This document shows positions 26,465 to 35,776 of a stretch of DNA of 41,373 nucleotides, piece by piece. The first letter of the stretch is position 1; each line of letters opens with the position of its first letter. Origin of the DNA: Bacteroidaceae bacterium (lineage in GTDB: Bacteria > Bacteroidota > Bacteroidia > Bacteroidales > Bacteroidaceae); NCBI GenBank assembly GCA_017442185.1, contig JAFSAT010000002.1, positions 1 through 41,373 on the forward strand, in the 5' to 3' direction. Both the position numbers and the translations under genes were made by a program. The notes under the pieces are model-generated. The model was not told where the DNA came from. It did not search any database and saw nothing but the letters and a program-made list of their open reading frames with translations.

Positions 26465-26620
26465 CTACTGTTGCTTATTCAGAATTACAAGTGCGGCTAT
26501 TACTCCCGGCACCCATCCGGCCAATGTAAGCAAAAATACAATCAGTATAGAACCACAACCTCTGTCGTACACTGCCAAAGGCGGAAACAGTATTGATAAA
26601 ATAACTCTCCAAATTGACAT
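26465..26620 (-). CDS. YqaE/Pmp3-family small membrane protein
   Basis: This 51-residue peptide was found by reading the minus strand. It begins MSIWRVILSILFPPLAVYDRG and ends IAALVILNKQQ. Two hydrophobic segments (about 3-19 and 23-46), the PPLAV turn and a CGS start of the second helix match the Pmp3/YqaE family (UPF0057). Homologues influence membrane potential and salt tolerance in yeast and plants; in bacteria the role is unknown. A TATCTTCG -7 box at 26647-26654 gives a 26-nt leader. Confidence 0.88.
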   Translation of the reverse strand: MSIWRVILSILFPPLAVYDRGCGSILIVFLLTLAGWVPGVIAALVILNKQQ

Positions 26621-26646
26621 AATATTACATGTTTAGATTAATAATG

Positions 26647-26654
26647 CGAAGATA
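26647..26654 (-). promoter_or_regulatory. -7 box of the Pmp3-like operon
   Basis: TATCTTCG on the minus strand, 26 nt before the Pmp3-like ATG and downstream of the ribosomal-protein operon terminator. Confidence 0.45.
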
Positions 26655-26771
26655 ACACAAAGAAACAAAAAAGGCAAAAAGAAGAGAAAAAAGATTCTAC
26701 ACAATTTTCTGCACGCAGAAAATCAGTCCGGCACCATTTTTACATTCCCGATAGCAACAGAATCACATAGT

Positions 26772-26824
26772 AAAAAAAGATGCGCAGTGTCGATATTGTA
26801 ATTTGACACTGCGCATCTTTTTTT
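26772..26824. terminator. Terminator after the rpmB-rpmG-DUF4295 operon
   Basis: A 20-bp stem (arms 26772-26791 and 26805-26824, centre AGATGCGCAGTGTC) has A and T tracts on either side, so it works in both directions. It lies 32 bp past the DUF4295 stop. Confidence 0.93.
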
Positions 26825-26856
26825 TATTGCAGGCTTTACCACCTGTTAATCTTTTT

Positions 26857-27009
26857 TTACTTTTTCAAAGCCTCATCTGCTTGTGACTGAGGAAGCATCT
26901 CCTCGGCAAACATATAAGCACCGGTCTTGGGTGACTTAACCATCTTAATAACCTTAACAAACTTCTCCTTGTCACCGGTCTGGAGAGTTGCAACTGCTTT
27001 CTTAGCCAT
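26857..27009 (-). CDS. DUF4295 small protein
   Basis: A 50-residue basic peptide starting MAKKAVATLQTGDKEKFVKV and ending QSQADEALKK. It matches DUF4295, a short family that accompanies rpmB and rpmG across Bacteroidota and is thought to be ribosome-associated (inference from context). It starts 6 nt after the rpmG stop. In several relatives ftsY follows; here a terminator follows instead. Confidence 0.9.
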   Translation of the reverse strand: MAKKAVATLQTGDKEKFVKVIKMVKSPKTGAYMFAEEMLPQSQADEALKK

Positions 27010-27015
27010 CTCTTA

Positions 27016-27204
27016 TTACTTTATTTCTTTGTGAACGGTTACTTTCTTCAAATAGGGGTTGTATTTTTTCAATTCCAAACGCTCGGTTGTATTCTTACGA
27101 TTTTTCGTAGTGATATAACGAGACATGCCGGGAACGCCACTATTCTTTTGCTCTGTGCATTCAAGAATCACTTGAACGCGATTTCCTTTAACCTTCTTAG
27201 CCAT
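27016..27204 (-). CDS. rpmG: 50S ribosomal protein L33
   Basis: The 62-residue protein shows [19 protein letters not shown] and the [25 protein letters not shown] core of L33. Only one cysteine is present, so this is the zinc-free form without CxxC pairs. It lies 20 bp after rpmB and 6 bp before the DUF4295 gene. Confidence 0.97.
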   Translation of the reverse strand: MAKKVKGNRVQVILECTEQKNSGVPGMSRYITTKNRKNTTERLELKKYNPYLKKVTVHKEIK

Positions 27205-27224
27205 ATTCCTTACCTCCTTAAACT

Positions 27225-27485
27225 TTAATCGAGTACTTTAATTTCCTCCCAAGCAATATGGCCTTTGCTTACTGCACTCTTCAATGCTGCATCAAGACCT
27301 ACTCGGTTGATAATTTTTAACCCCGCTGCACTCACGCGCAACTGAATCCAACAATCTTCTTCTACATAGAAGAACTTCTTGGTAAACAAGTTCACATTGA
27401 AAAGACGCTTTGTTCTTCTCTTTGAGTGTGAAACATTGTTACCCACCATGGCTTTCTTACCGGTGATTTGACAAATTTTAGACAT
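27225..27485 (-). CDS. rpmB: 50S ribosomal protein L28
   Basis: The 86-residue protein has the family start [21 protein letters not shown], the [12 protein letters not shown] segment and the [16 protein letters not shown] core. It lacks paired CxxC motifs. It is the first gene of the rpmB-rpmG-DUF4295 operon. Confidence 0.98.
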   Translation of the reverse strand: MSKICQITGKKAMVGNNVSHSKRRTKRLFNVNLFTKKFFYVEEDCWIQLRVSAAGLKIINRVGLDAALKSAVSKGHIAWEEIKVLD

Positions 27486-27538
27486 CTCTATATATTTTTT
27501 TTGTTTTTTGTTCTTATATGCTTACTTAAAACAGCGTG

Positions 27539-27546
27539 CAAAGATA
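27539..27546 (-). promoter_or_regulatory. -7 box of the rpmB operon
   Basis: TATCTTTG on the minus strand, 53 nt before the rpmB start. The cinA gene lies upstream, so rpmB has its own promoter rather than depending only on readthrough. Confidence 0.45.
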
Positions 27547-27588
27547 TAAATTTTACATATATCTTGCAAACAAAAAAGCATTTATTTT

Positions 27589-27623
27589 AGAAACTGTTTA
27601 TGAAGTTATTTGAATTTTATCGG
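27589..27623. repeat. Family M solo end, copy F
   Basis: The sequence AGAAACTGTTTATGAAGTTA followed by TTTGAATTTTATCGG matches the left end of copy E (37277-37312) almost position for position. No inverted partner was recognised before cinA, so this is a solo end or a decayed element. Confidence 0.4.
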
Positions 27624-27706
27624 AAACGGCTCGGCCGATTCTATGTGCAAATGCAAAATATACGATAAAACAGAACTGCATTTCCGAGAGGGTTTTATGA
27701 CAGGAA

Positions 27707-28198
27707 TCAATTCGGAGACAATTCTTCAGACAATAAAGATAATATTTCAACAGCCGATAGACGAATGTTCTCTTCGCGCCCTTTATCTTCGAGCTGCAGT
27801 AATTTTGTGACAACACTTCTGCGCACAGAGACTGCAATCCACACTGTACCCACAGGCTTATCTTTTGTGCCGCCTCCCGGCCCGGCTATACCCGATACAG
27901 CCACCGCGCAATCACTTTTTGTCAAACGGGCGACCCCCTCGACCATGCAACGCACTGTTTGTTCGCTGACGGCACCGTACCGCGAAAGAATATCCTCAGG
28001 AACACCCAGCACATTTTGCTTCACATCGTTGCTATAAGCAACTATGCCGCCGTTGAACACAGCAGAACTTCCCGGGACAGAGGTTATTGCAGCCGCAACA
28101 AGCCCTCCCGTGCAGCTTTCGGCAGTGGAGAGTGTAAGCCCTCTCGATAGAAGCTCATTGCACACCCTGCGGGCCAAGGACTTAAGTTCTTCATTCAT
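27707..28198 (-). CDS. CinA C-terminal domain protein (nicotinamide-nucleotide amidase type)
   Basis: The 163-residue protein is the stand-alone CinA C-terminal domain (PncC type), which deamidates nicotinamide mononucleotide in pyridine nucleotide recycling. The catalytic Ser is in STAESCTGG (Ser28 region). SSAVFNGGIVAYSNDVKQNVLGV and AVAVSGIAGPGGGTKDKPVGTVWIAV are family signatures. It lacks the N-terminal CinA (COG1058) domain. It lies 15 bp after tsaD on the same strand. Confidence 0.94.
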   Translation of the reverse strand: MNEELKSLARRVCNELLSRGLTLSTAESCTGGLVAAAITSVPGSSAVFNGGIVAYSNDVKQNVLGVPEDILSRYGAVSEQTVRCMVEGVARLTKSDCAVAVSGIAGPGGGTKDKPVGTVWIAVSVRRSVVTKLLQLEDKGREENIRLSAVEILSLLSEELSPN

Positions 28199-28213
28199 AC
28201 ACGTATATGTTTA

Positions 28214-29245
28214 TCATATAACAGTACGCGAAAATGCCGGCATATTCATGGCACAAAAATCTTTATCTAAGAATTTATAATAGCCAACCAAGCCTATCAT
28301 TGCCGCGTTATCCGTAGTGAAGCCGAATTTAGGTATAAAAATTTCCCATCCGTAACGTTTGGCATAATCGTGGAAAGCCTGACGCAGAGCAGTGTTTGCC
28401 GACACTCCGCCGGATAGTGCCACGCGCTTTATTCCAAGTTGCTTAGTGGCTTTATACAATTTCTCCATCAGAATATCCACCACCGTTGCTTCAAATGAAG
28501 CGGCAAGGTCTTCGAGATGCGTCTCTACATAGTTTGGTTCATCGACCACAAATTTGCGCAGAGTATAGAGGAACGATGTTTTCAGCCCGCTGAAGCTGTA
28601 ATCAAGCCCCGGAATATGAGGTTTGCTGAAAGTATATGCTTTAGGGTCACCTTTGCGTGCCAAACGGTCTATTATCGGGCCGCCGGGATAGCCAAGCCCC
28701 ATCACTTTGGCGCATTTATCCATTGCCTCGCCGGCAGCATCGTCAATAGTCTGCCCCACAATCTGCATCTCCTTGTAACTGTCTACTTTCACAATCTGCG
28801 AGTTGCCGCCAGAGACCATGAGACACAGAAACGGAAATTCGGGACTCTTATGCTCCACACCCTCTTCCTTTATAAAATGTGCAAGTATATGCCCCTGCAA
28901 ATGGTTAACCTCTATCATGGGAATACCCAATGAGGCTGCAAGCCCCTTGGCAAACGACACCCCCACGAGCAGAGAACCCATAAGCCCCGGGCCGCGCGTA
29001 AAAGCAATGGCACTCAATTGCGTTTTCTCAACCCCGGCTCTTTTCAGCGCTGCATCAACAACAGGCACGATATTAAGTTCGTGAGCACGCGACGCAAGCT
29101 CGGGCACAACCCCTCCATACTGTTCATGAACAGCCTGGCTCGCCGTTACATTGGAAAGCACCTTATCAGCAAGCATCACCGCCGCCGATGTATCGTCGCA
29201 CGACGACTCTATCGCCAATATATAAATATCCTTCTCATTCTCCAT
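28214..29245 (-). CDS. tsaD: tRNA N6-threonylcarbamoyladenosine synthase subunit TsaD
   Basis: TsaD, with TsaB and TsaE, transfers threonylcarbamoyl to A37 of ANN-decoding tRNAs. The 343-residue protein has the ASKHA-type start LAIESSCDDTSAAV, the metal-binding NHLQGHILAH (H115, H119), MVSGGNSQIV, GLGYPGGPIID and the ALSGGVSANTALR motif. It is the first gene of the tsaD-cinA pair. A TATCTTCG box at 29276-29283 gives a 30-nt leader. Confidence 0.97.
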   Translation of the reverse strand: MENEKDIYILAIESSCDDTSAAVMLADKVLSNVTASQAVHEQYGGVVPELASRAHELNIVPVVDAALKRAGVEKTQLSAIAFTRGPGLMGSLLVGVSFAKGLAASLGIPMIEVNHLQGHILAHFIKEEGVEHKSPEFPFLCLMVSGGNSQIVKVDSYKEMQIVGQTIDDAAGEAMDKCAKVMGLGYPGGPIIDRLARKGDPKAYTFSKPHIPGLDYSFSGLKTSFLYTLRKFVVDEPNYVETHLEDLAASFEATVVDILMEKLYKATKQLGIKRVALSGGVSANTALRQAFHDYAKRYGWEIFIPKFGFTTDNAAMIGLVGYYKFLDKDFCAMNMPAFSRTVI

Positions 29246-29275
29246 ATATACATTTTATCGGAAAATAATTTGCTG

Positions 29276-29283
29276 CGAAGATA
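29276..29283 (-). promoter_or_regulatory. -7 box of tsaD
   Basis: TATCTTCG on the minus strand. The short intergenic region also holds TACCTTTA on the plus strand (29304-29311), a weaker candidate for the divergent acyltransferase-like gene. Confidence 0.45.
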
Positions 29284-29330
29284 CAACAAAAATCTTTTTT
29301 TGTTACCTTTACGGAGCGAAAAATAACAGT

Positions 29331-30308
29331 ATGAGGATTGAACTCTTCACAAGCGGAGCCAAACTGCCGTCACTTATAGAAGGAGACCCGACACACTCGT
29401 CACAAATGTTTCACAGCATAGAGCAGACGACTGACGCATCCCCACTGATGCTTGTTGCCTACGATGGCGACAAAGAGACAGCCCATCTGCTTGTGGTAAA
29501 GAACCGCAGCCTGCGCCTTTTGCCACCGGGTTTGTATGTGTGGTATTCAATATACGGCGAGGGGGTATACAGCAGCCGTTGCAACGACAAAGAGGCACTT
29601 TTTGCAATGATGCTCGAAAAGCTGTTCACCATTTTCGACTATCACCACACATTCATCGAGGTGCGCAATCTTAAGGACTCACGTTTCGCATATAACATCT
29701 TGAGCGAAAAGTTTTTTTTCCCACTCCGCGACAACCGCATATACATATCGCTTCACAGCCGCGACCCTTGGCAACGCCTCACACGTACCTATCGCAGTCA
29801 TATAAGGAAAGCCTTGGAGCGTGGCGTAACATTCGGGAGCGCCACCACAGAAGAGGAGAAGGATAAAGCCCTTAGGATAATGCACAAATACTACATGAGC
29901 AAATTGCGCAATCGCCTGCCATCCATCGACTTTTTGCGCACAATGCTCACTCCACAAGAGAACAACATCGAAAAAGCTCGTCTCTTTGTCGTCCGCCACA
30001 AAGGCGAGATAATAGGCTGCTCCATCTGCATATACGAAAAAGAACGCGCCTACCTTGCCTACAGTTGTGGATTGCGCAAAAGCCACCCGCTTCTTTACCC
30101 CGGCATAATGTCAGTGTGGGCAGCAATCACAGATGCACACAGTAGAGGAATACCCCATTTTGAATTTCTTGAGCCCAAAGGCAGCAACATACCCTCAGGC
30201 TATCTTAACTTTATTCTTAATTTCGGCGGCAAACAGGTGGGCACTCTGCATTGGTATCATTTCAAATGGAATTGCATAAATAAAATAATGCGCGCAATAT
30301 ACGTTTAG
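29331..30308 (+). CDS. GNAT/FemAB-like acyltransferase family protein
   Basis: The 325-residue protein has two halves. The N-terminal half (LVAYDGDKETAHLLVVKNRS, LRLLPPGLYVWYSIYGEG) and the C-terminal half (ARLFVVRHKGEIIGCSICIYEKERAYLAYSCGLR) both resemble GNAT folds, as in FemAB- or BioF2-like transferases. The THRSHIRKALERG-like piece (TYRSHIRKALERGVTF) is typical of the middle helix. The substrate is unknown. No signal peptide is present. It is followed 39 bp later by the TonB-dependent receptor gene on the same strand. Confidence 0.7.
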   Translation: MRIELFTSGAKLPSLIEGDPTHSSQMFHSIEQTTDASPLMLVAYDGDKETAHLLVVKNRSLRLLPPGLYVWYSIYGEGVYSSRCNDKEALFAMMLEKLFTIFDYHHTFIEVRNLKDSRFAYNILSEKFFFPLRDNRIYISLHSRDPWQRLTRTYRSHIRKALERGVTFGSATTEEEKDKALRIMHKYYMSKLRNRLPSIDFLRTMLTPQENNIEKARLFVVRHKGEIIGCSICIYEKERAYLAYSCGLRKSHPLLYPGIMSVWAAITDAHSRGIPHFEFLEPKGSNIPSGYLNFILNFGGKQVGTLHWYHFKWNCINKIMRAIYV

Positions 30309-30347
30309 CAGAAAATATCCGTTAAATAAAAGATAACGCGCACACAC

Positions 30348-32738
30348 ATGAACATACAACACATATTCACAACATTGTTGATGCTTATATTGGCACTCCC
30401 GGTTTTGTCACAAAAAGTCACTATAAAGGGCAAAGTCACCGACGACAAGCAGAACCCGATAGAGATTGCCAATGTAAAGGTAGACGGAGAGGCAGCAGGC
30501 ACAGTCACCGACCTCAAAGGCAACTACATATTCACATGCAACAGCAGCGACAGCCTGGTTGTAACATACTCCATGATAGGCTACCGGACACGCAAAAAAA
30601 CCTTCCGCAACCCATCGGATACAATTGTGTCAAATATAGTCCTGCTCCCGATAGATTACACGCTTGAGGGGGTGGAGGTTGTCGACCAACAGCGCCAAAT
30701 GGGCAGCACACAAAATATAAAAATGCCCGACGGAATGCGCCTGCTGCCCGATGCAAGCGGAAACGGAGTAGAATCCATAATATCGGCACAAGCCGGTGTA
30801 AGCTCACACAGCGAGCTTAGTTCGCAATACAATGTACGCGGAGGCAATTTCGACGAGAACAGCGTATATGTAAACGGAATAGAGATTTACCGTCCGCTGC
30901 TCATACGCGCAGGCCAACAAGAGGGACTCAGTTTCTTGAATCCCGACCTTGTAGGCTCGATATCATTCTCGACAGGCGGCTACGAAGCAAAATATGGCGA
31001 CAAGATGTCGTCAGTTCTCGACATCACCTACCGCAAGCCCCACTCTTTCGAGAGCACAGCATCGGCAAGCCTCCTGGGCGGAAGTGTCTACTTCGGGCTT
31101 GGGAACAACAGATACAGTTTCTCAAATTCCATACGCTACAAAACCAATCGCTACCTGCTTGGAACACTCGACACAAAAGGCGAATACGACCCAAAATTTC
31201 TCGACTATCAAGCCTATTTTGAATGGCGCCCCACACACAAGCTGAGCATAAGTTTCATAGGAAACATATCACACAACAAATACAATTTCACCCCCACCGA
31301 TCGCAGCACCGCATTCGGCACAATGGAAAATGCAAAGGAATTTAAAGTATACTTTGCAGGATGGGAGAGCGACCTCTTCAACACCCTCTTCGGTTCACTC
31401 TCTCTCAACTACACCCCAAACGAATATAATAAAATATCATTGCAGACATCGGCCTTCAACACCAACGAAGAGGAGACCTACGACATTACGGGAGAATATT
31501 GGATAGACGACATAAACAGCGAAGAGAACATGAGCGTCGGACGCTACATGGAGCATGCACGCAACTATCTTGAGGGCGACGTACAGACAGTTTCGCTCAA
31601 CGGAACACATTTCATAAAAGCACACGAACTGCGTTGGGGATTACAATGGAAAAGCGAACACATAAGCGACAATCAACGCGAATGGGAGATGCGCGATTCG
31701 GCAGGATACAACATCCCCCACACAGGCAATTCCCTATATCCGATATACAATTTACGTTCACGCACAAGCATAAAGAGCAAACATCTCAAAGCATACATAC
31801 AAGACACATACAAGTTCAAAAGCAGTTTGGGAATGGTATCTCTTAACGCCGGCGCCCGCCTCTCCTATTGGGATTGGAACGATGAGCTGCTCTTTTCGCC
31901 CCGTGCATCCGTGGGCCTTGTACCCGAGTTTAACGACAAAATGACACTGCGCTTCTCCACAGGCATATACTATCAGGTGCCATTCTTCAAGGAGCTGCGC
32001 GATACAATCACCGACAATGGAATAACCTCGGTAGTCCTTAACAAAAACATAAAGTCGCAACGCTCGATACACTTTGTATTAGGCTGCGATTATTATTTCA
32101 AAATGTTCGAGCGCCCATTTAAATTCACAGCCGAAGCCTATTATAAAAAGCTCGACAACATAATCCCATATAATGTAGATAATGTACGCATTGTATATTA
32201 CGGCGAAAATTGCGCTCACGGCTATGCCACAGGAATAGACATGAAGCTGTTTGGAGAATTTGTTCCCGGGACAGACTCTTGGATTACATTCTCCATAATG
32301 GACACAAAAGAGAAGATAAACGGCAGCGATTGGTTGCCACGCCCCACCGACCAAACATTCAACGCCTCGCTCTACTTCACCGACTTTTTCCCCGGTACCG
32401 ACAAATGGAAGATGAGCCTGCGCGGAGTATACGCCGACGGGCTGCCATTCGGGCCGCCGCACACAGGACGCGAAAAGCACACATTTCGCGCTCCGGCCTA
32501 CAAGCGCGTGGATATAGGAATGTCGTATCGCCTGCTCGACAACACACATCGCATACACCGCACAGGCATAGCACAATACCTGCGCAACGTATGGGCAGGC
32601 ATTGATGCGTTCAATCTGCTCGATATTAACAACGTAAATTCATACTATTGGGTGTCGGACATCTACAACAACAATTTTGCCGTACCCAACTACCTGACAG
32701 GGCGTCAGATAAATTTCCGTATACTTGTCGAACTGTAA
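30348..32738 (+). CDS. TonB-dependent receptor with carboxypeptidase-like regulatory domain
   Basis: The 796-residue outer-membrane protein has a signal peptide (MNIQHIFTTLLMLILALPVLS), a CarboxypepD_reg-like domain (about 24-105: VTIKGKVTDDKQNPIEIANV, GYRTRKKTF), a plug domain (about 115-225: GVESIISAQAGVSSHSELSSQYNVRGGNFDENSVYVNG), and a beta barrel to the C-terminus. It takes up an unknown ligand using TonB energy. No SusD partner is adjacent, so a polysaccharide role is not indicated. The stop is 7 bp from the stop of the convergent barrel gene. Confidence 0.93.
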   Translation: MNIQHIFTTLLMLILALPVLSQKVTIKGKVTDDKQNPIEIANVKVDGEAAGTVTDLKGNYIFTCNSSDSLVVTYSMIGYRTRKKTFRNPSDTIVSNIVLLPIDYTLEGVEVVDQQRQMGSTQNIKMPDGMRLLPDASGNGVESIISAQAGVSSHSELSSQYNVRGGNFDENSVYVNGIEIYRPLLIRAGQQEGLSFLNPDLVGSISFSTGGYEAKYGDKMSSVLDITYRKPHSFESTASASLLGGSVYFGLGNNRYSFSNSIRYKTNRYLLGTLDTKGEYDPKFLDYQAYFEWRPTHKLSISFIGNISHNKYNFTPTDRSTAFGTMENAKEFKVYFAGWESDLFNTLFGSLSLNYTPNEYNKISLQTSAFNTNEEETYDITGEYWIDDINSEENMSVGRYMEHARNYLEGDVQTVSLNGTHFIKAHELRWGLQWKSEHISDNQREWEMRDSAGYNIPHTGNSLYPIYNLRSRTSIKSKHLKAYIQDTYKFKSSLGMVSLNAGARLSYWDWNDELLFSPRASVGLVPEFNDKMTLRFSTGIYYQVPFFKELRDTITDNGITSVVLNKNIKSQRSIHFVLGCDYYFKMFERPFKFTAEAYYKKLDNIIPYNVDNVRIVYYGENCAHGYATGIDMKLFGEFVPGTDSWITFSIMDTKEKINGSDWLPRPTDQTFNASLYFTDFFPGTDKWKMSLRGVYADGLPFGPPHTGREKHTFRAPAYKRVDIGMSYRLLDNTHRIHRTGIAQYLRNVWAGIDAFNLLDINNVNSYYWVSDIYNNNFAVPNYLTGRQINFRILVEL

Positions 32739-32745
32739 CAGAGCG

Positions 32746-35580
32746 TCACTGTTTTCCTCCTAAATTGAAACGATATATCAAATGCAGCATTGCATAGCTC
32801 AGGAATGTGTCAATTTTTCTAAAATAACGTTCAGTAGCCGAGTGTGAGCTATATTCAGAAGTGCGCTGATGCAGAATATCCACAAGTTCAAGCTGCAAGG
32901 TTAGAGCCTTGCTCTTGAGAAACGATTGCGACACAGTGGCATTCCACAGCCACTGTTCGTGATTCAGCATGTCATCTTCATATCCTGTACGTTTGAATAG
33001 TCCGAACGAAGTGTGCAACTTAAGTCCGAAGGGAAAATCCACCTGCGGCTCCAACGACCACTCAAGCACATTACCACTCTCGTTATATTGCGGAACACTC
33101 TTGTAGCGCGTAATCTCGCAATTGTACGAACCACTGAGGTTGACACTCCAAATATCCTTGCGCCACTTCAGTCCCAAGCGCAAGTTCGGACTATATCCCT
33201 TTACAACCGAAAGGCCGAGCGCATCGCCCACAGAGCCTACATAGTTCTTTTGCCGCCACAGAGAGGAGGATAGAGTGGCCGACAGCGTCCAATGCCGCGC
33301 ACTGTCAAGCGGCTGCTGCGTCGAGAGTCTGATATAACCATTGTAGTTTCCGCTCACATTATCTTTCGTCATATACTGTTTACCCGTGGCAGCATCGGTT
33401 TGCGCCGTAATAACCTTGGCATTGTTCGTCAAATTCAAATGGGCATAAAAATTATAATTGTCGCCTCGCTTGTCGTTAAATTTGTTTCCCCTAATGGTAA
33501 AAGCATTATTCCATGTTGTGGAAAGTTCCGGATTGGGCAAATTTACAACCATACTGTTGCTCGTGTCTGTAATTGGGAGTAATTCTCTTAACGAAGGATT
33601 TTCCTGGCTACCATAATAATTTAAAATAATATGACCATTATCGAAAGGCTTCAACCTAAGGGCCGCAAACACCGAATAGCCCATATAATTGCGCGAGGGC
33701 GAATAGCGTGTCTCGGGTGTCTTATAATAAAATCGCTCATTGTTATAGCCTGCATGTGCAATAACAGAAAATCGAACCTTTTCCCATTCTCCGGTGAACA
33801 CTGCCGACAAAATGTGAGTATTTTCGTATGTCACCGCATTGTTGCTGTTTACAGGGTCGATGACGGCCAGCAGCGAATCGGCCGTCGAGGGACGAACGCC
33901 AAGCGGAAGATAAGGAGTGTTGTATCCGGCATATCTATCAAGCAGATAGAGGTTGCGCTCGCCATCCTCTTTAGAGTGGCCATAATGATAATGAAAAGAG
34001 TACTGCATCTCCTTTGTTATAACCCAAGAATAGTTGGCTGTAAGCACATATTCATAATTACATGATGGAGATTCCTCGTAGCGCCTCTCTACACTAAGCG
34101 GTTGCCCGGTCGCATCTGTAAAATATCTGTAATTGTTCATATAATCGGCATCGGCCTGTGCCCACGTCATGTAGACTCTTGCCTCAAGACCGAATGAGTT
34201 GCCGCTGTTTCTCATGCGATGATTGTAAGTACCGAAAAGCCTGAATTCATTGCCGTGCGACTTATATCTTTTCCCATATTTATTCGAGTACACACCTTGC
34301 GCTGCAAGCGTGGGTGAGACGTCATCGCCTATAAGCCCATTGTAAAGATTTTCTCCTTGCGGTTCGTTTTTATATGTGGATGAGCTGTTATCATCGGAAT
34401 TTTGCAAGTCTGAATATGAGTATTTAACATCAAGAGATATGCGATTGAGAGTATCTATATTCCATTTGAAATCCCCATCAAAACGCACATCTTTCTCGCG
34501 CCCTCTCCGCCTGTTGTCGCTGTAAGAAAAGTGCGCCCCTTTGCCGAGAAAGGTCTCACGATTCACCATTGTGTAAATCCTGCTGTTGTCGTGTCCGAGG
34601 CTTGCATCTATGTTACCCGAAAAGTAACCGCCCTCTTTGTTTTTCTTTCCATTGTCCCACGAGAGTATCGTGCCGGCCTTGCGATATGTATAGAATCCCG
34701 AACCTCCGCCCCAATAAGACCAGTTACCATTCTCGTCGACCGTTTGATTTTGACTGATATTATTAGTTTGTGCATATACAGCCGTTCTACGCTTATCGGT
34801 AAAATTAGAAGCAAACACCTTGCCTATGAAGCGGTCGTGAGTGCCACCTCCAAGGTCGACATTCACATTCCACGAAGACTCATATTCCTTTTTTATTTTA
34901 AGGTCAATCACCGTCTGTTTATCAGAGTCGTGTTGCCCGGTAAATTCTTTATCCTCGTCGGTCTTTTCGTATATTTGAAGGTCTTGCACCGCTTCGCTTG
35001 CCATATTTGACATAGCAGTGTTTGCATCACCGAAAAAAGGCTTTCCATTGACAAGTATGCTGCCCACGGTCTTTCCCTGAAAAGTAAGATTACCGTCGCT
35101 GTCCATAGAGACGCCCGGCAACTGCTTTATCACCGCTGCAATTGATGAGCCCTCGGGCACGCGAAAGGCGTTTGTGTGATACACAAAAGTATCGGCTTTT
35201 ATGGTAAGTTCGTTGGCAAGGCCTGTTATTTGTGCTTCGCGCAGAAGTGTACGGTCGGGCTTCAGCATCAGACGCCCGAGCTGTTGATTAGGCTTTTTTT
35301 CGGTTAGCGTCACACTCTTATGCAGTGTCTCGCAACCTAAGAAAGATACTTCGAGCATATACTTGCCGGCTCTTTTCAATTGAACGGCAAAATGTCCTTC
35401 GGCATCGGCCACTGTGGCAGCCACAAGCAACGTGTCTTTGTCTGTCACACGCAACTGCGCATGCGGCAAAAGCTCCTTGGTCTCTGCATCAACCACACTC
35501 CCCTTTATCACGAACCTCTGTGCATGCGATACACCCACAACAAGCAGAAAGACACATAGAACAAAAAAGTATTTTTTCAT
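32746..35580 (-). CDS. Outer-membrane beta-barrel protein (OMP_b-brl_3 type) with carboxypeptidase-like domain
   Basis: The 944-residue protein has a signal peptide (MKKYFFVLCVFLLVVGVSHAQ) and a CarboxypepD_reg-like domain (about 22-112: FVIKGSVVDAETKELLPHAQLRV). A plug-like region follows (about 120-225: ADTFVYHTNAFRVPEGSSIAAVIKQLPGVSMD, GKPFFGDANTAM) and then a long barrel rich in aromatic and Asn/Ser residues. This is the layout of the outer-membrane beta-barrel family PF14905 related to TonB receptors. Ligand unknown. A TAACTTTG box at 35615-35622 lies 34 nt upstream. Confidence 0.9.
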   Translation of the reverse strand: MKKYFFVLCVFLLVVGVSHAQRFVIKGSVVDAETKELLPHAQLRVTDKDTLLVAATVADAEGHFAVQLKRAGKYMLEVSFLGCETLHKSVTLTEKKPNQQLGRLMLKPDRTLLREAQITGLANELTIKADTFVYHTNAFRVPEGSSIAAVIKQLPGVSMDSDGNLTFQGKTVGSILVNGKPFFGDANTAMSNMASEAVQDLQIYEKTDEDKEFTGQHDSDKQTVIDLKIKKEYESSWNVNVDLGGGTHDRFIGKVFASNFTDKRRTAVYAQTNNISQNQTVDENGNWSYWGGGSGFYTYRKAGTILSWDNGKKNKEGGYFSGNIDASLGHDNSRIYTMVNRETFLGKGAHFSYSDNRRRGREKDVRFDGDFKWNIDTLNRISLDVKYSYSDLQNSDDNSSSTYKNEPQGENLYNGLIGDDVSPTLAAQGVYSNKYGKRYKSHGNEFRLFGTYNHRMRNSGNSFGLEARVYMTWAQADADYMNNYRYFTDATGQPLSVERRYEESPSCNYEYVLTANYSWVITKEMQYSFHYHYGHSKEDGERNLYLLDRYAGYNTPYLPLGVRPSTADSLLAVIDPVNSNNAVTYENTHILSAVFTGEWEKVRFSVIAHAGYNNERFYYKTPETRYSPSRNYMGYSVFAALRLKPFDNGHIILNYYGSQENPSLRELLPITDTSNSMVVNLPNPELSTTWNNAFTIRGNKFNDKRGDNYNFYAHLNLTNNAKVITAQTDAATGKQYMTKDNVSGNYNGYIRLSTQQPLDSARHWTLSATLSSSLWRQKNYVGSVGDALGLSVVKGYSPNLRLGLKWRKDIWSVNLSGSYNCEITRYKSVPQYNESGNVLEWSLEPQVDFPFGLKLHTSFGLFKRTGYEDDMLNHEQWLWNATVSQSFLKSKALTLQLELVDILHQRTSEYSSHSATERYFRKIDTFLSYAMLHLIYRFNLGGKQ

Positions 35581-35614
35581 CTTTTTTAAATTTAGTCTAC
35601 AATTGTAAGACGCG

Positions 35615-35622
35615 CAAAGTTA
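35615..35622 (-). promoter_or_regulatory. -7 box of the beta-barrel gene
   Basis: TAACTTTG on the minus strand, 34 nt before the ATG. A TTGGCACG sequence overlaps the upstream flank, but the spacing does not fit a sigma-54 promoter. Confidence 0.45.
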
Positions 35623-35692
35623 CAAAACGTGCCAAGCCTACAACACTTTTAACTTTATTTAACAGCAGACTCATGCTGTAAATACATACATC

Positions 35693-35740
35693 AAAAAGCA
35701 ATCGGAGCTGCGTCTTATTTTTTGACACTACTCCGATTGC
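35693..35740 (-). terminator. Rho-independent terminator downstream of the FKBP gene
   Basis: A 10-bp stem (arms 35698-35707 and 35731-35740, GCAATCGGAG) is followed on the minus strand by T5. It lies about 205 bp beyond the FKBP stop, with element D between gene and terminator. Confidence 0.75.
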
Positions 35741-35776
35741 CATTAAACAACAGTTTCAACTGCCGAACACATCTAC

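Noticed and set aside
32739-32760. Terminator hairpin between the convergent outer-membrane genes
   Set aside because: Only a 5-bp AACAG/CTGTT stem is possible, too weak to support.
34531-35010. 159-codon open frame on the plus strand
   Set aside because: It lies antisense within the beta-barrel gene and has no start context or similarity.
35627-35640. Sigma-54 promoter before the beta-barrel gene
   Set aside because: TTGGCACG is present, but the -12 half is missing at the required spacing; a normal TAACTTTG box is closer.
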